Shown here one piece after another: positions 6,303 to 6,573 of a DNA stretch of 6,573 nt. Location: assembly GCA_026125925.1 (NCBI GenBank), contig JAHCKF010000208.1, positions 1 through 6,573 of the forward strand, given 5' to 3'. Position 1 is the stretch's first letter; the number at the start of each line of letters is the position of its first letter. Made by a program: the position numbers and the translations under genes. Source of the DNA: Pseudolabrys sp. GTDB lineage: Bacteria > Pseudomonadota > Alphaproteobacteria > Rhizobiales > Xanthobacteraceae. The notes under the pieces were generated by a model. That model searched no databases, was not told the DNA's origin, and worked only from the letters and a program-made list of their open reading frames with translations.

Positions 6303-6573
6303 AACCGACTTCGGCTCCGAGGCGCCCGGCGCGCGGAGGCCGGGGATGAGCGTCGACAGGCTCACCGCCGGGAAGCGCCAGTTCAGCGCCAGGAACACGA
6401 CGCCGACGCCGTTGCCGAGCCACCACAGCATCGCGCCGGTGGGCGCGATGATCGCGACGACGCCGCAGAGCATGAGCAGGACCCGGTCCGGCCAGCCGAT
6501 GCCGCGGCGGAAGTAGCCCGTCAGGCCCACCGCCCACAGGCCGGTCGGAATGAACAGGCCGAGCGAGGCGACG
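6294..6573 (-). CDS. Membrane transporter permease, C-terminal fragment; probable TRAP fused permease
   Basis: The reading frame is open from the window edge (first full codon 6572-6570) to a TGA at 6296-6294, giving the last 92 residues; the 5' part lies outside. It starts in a hydrophobic segment (VASLGLFIPTGLWAVGLTGY, 1-20), has a charged turn FRRGIGWPDR (21-30), two further hydrophobic stretches VLLMLCGVVAIIAP (31-44) and LWWLGNGVGVVFLAL (49-63), and a polar tail to residue 92. A helix ending in G-Y-F, a short basic loop, then 'W/ER-LLL' leading into a final hairpin is typical of the C-terminus of TRAP transporters with fused DctQ-DctM (4TM/12TM) subunits, inner-membrane carriers that import organic acids with a periplasmic binding protein. 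The fragment is short, so another multi-span permease is possible. It opens the visible part of the operon, suggesting that the downstream enzymes break down what it imports. A GTG at 6530 is internal, not the real start. Confidence 0.62.
   Translation of the reverse strand, partial: VASLGLFIPTGLWAVGLTGYFRRGIGWPDRVLLMLCGVVAIIAPTGAMLWWLGNGVGVVFLALNWRFPAVSLSTLIPGLRAPGASEPKSVEG

Overview
The window reads as one strand of a GC-rich (low-to-mid 60s % by eye) alphaproteobacterial chromosome. Codon use has strong G/C third positions, and the CCTCTCCC/GGGAGAGG-type palindromic repeat is of a kind common between genes in Hyphomicrobiales such as Bradyrhizobium and relatives. The taxon is an inference. 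Every gene I can support lies on the minus strand, so the text order below is the order of transcription, right to left.

Layout. At the right edge is the C-terminal 92 residues of a membrane protein, best explained as a fused TRAP transporter permease (6294-6573). It is followed by: a beta-propeller protein of the oligogalacturonate lyase (PL22) family with the complete QxxHxH metal motif (5205-6290, TTG start); a DUF1445/UPF0317 D-glutamate cyclase or 'putative hydro-lyase' family protein (4432-5208, GTG start); HyuA, the ATP-binding subunit of the hydantoinase/5-oxoprolinase family (2338-4413, GTG start); and HyuB, its partner subunit (428-2335). Junctions are very tight: 3 bp after the permease stop, a 4-bp GTGA overlap, 18 bp, then 2 bp. 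These five genes are almost certainly one operon with translational coupling.

After hyuB comes a 184-bp intergenic stretch (244-427), mostly a composite palindromic repeat with three hairpins. At the left edge, running off the window, is the N-terminus of an EamA/DMT-type inner-membrane transporter (1-243). It has no stop in the window but is a clear hydrophobic reading frame.

How the genes may work together. The content (importer permease, metal-dependent propeller lyase, DUF1445 enzyme, ATP-dependent lactam hydrolase) looks like an uptake-and-breakdown operon for a small organic acid or cyclic amide. One specific idea follows from family knowledge: DUF1445 includes D-glutamate cyclase, which makes 5-oxo-D-proline, and HyuA/HyuB includes ATP-dependent 5-oxoprolinase. 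The two could act in sequence on D-glutamate/5-oxoproline or a related lactam. The substrate is not determined by the sequence. I found no tRNA, rRNA, CRISPR array, insertion sequence or phage gene.
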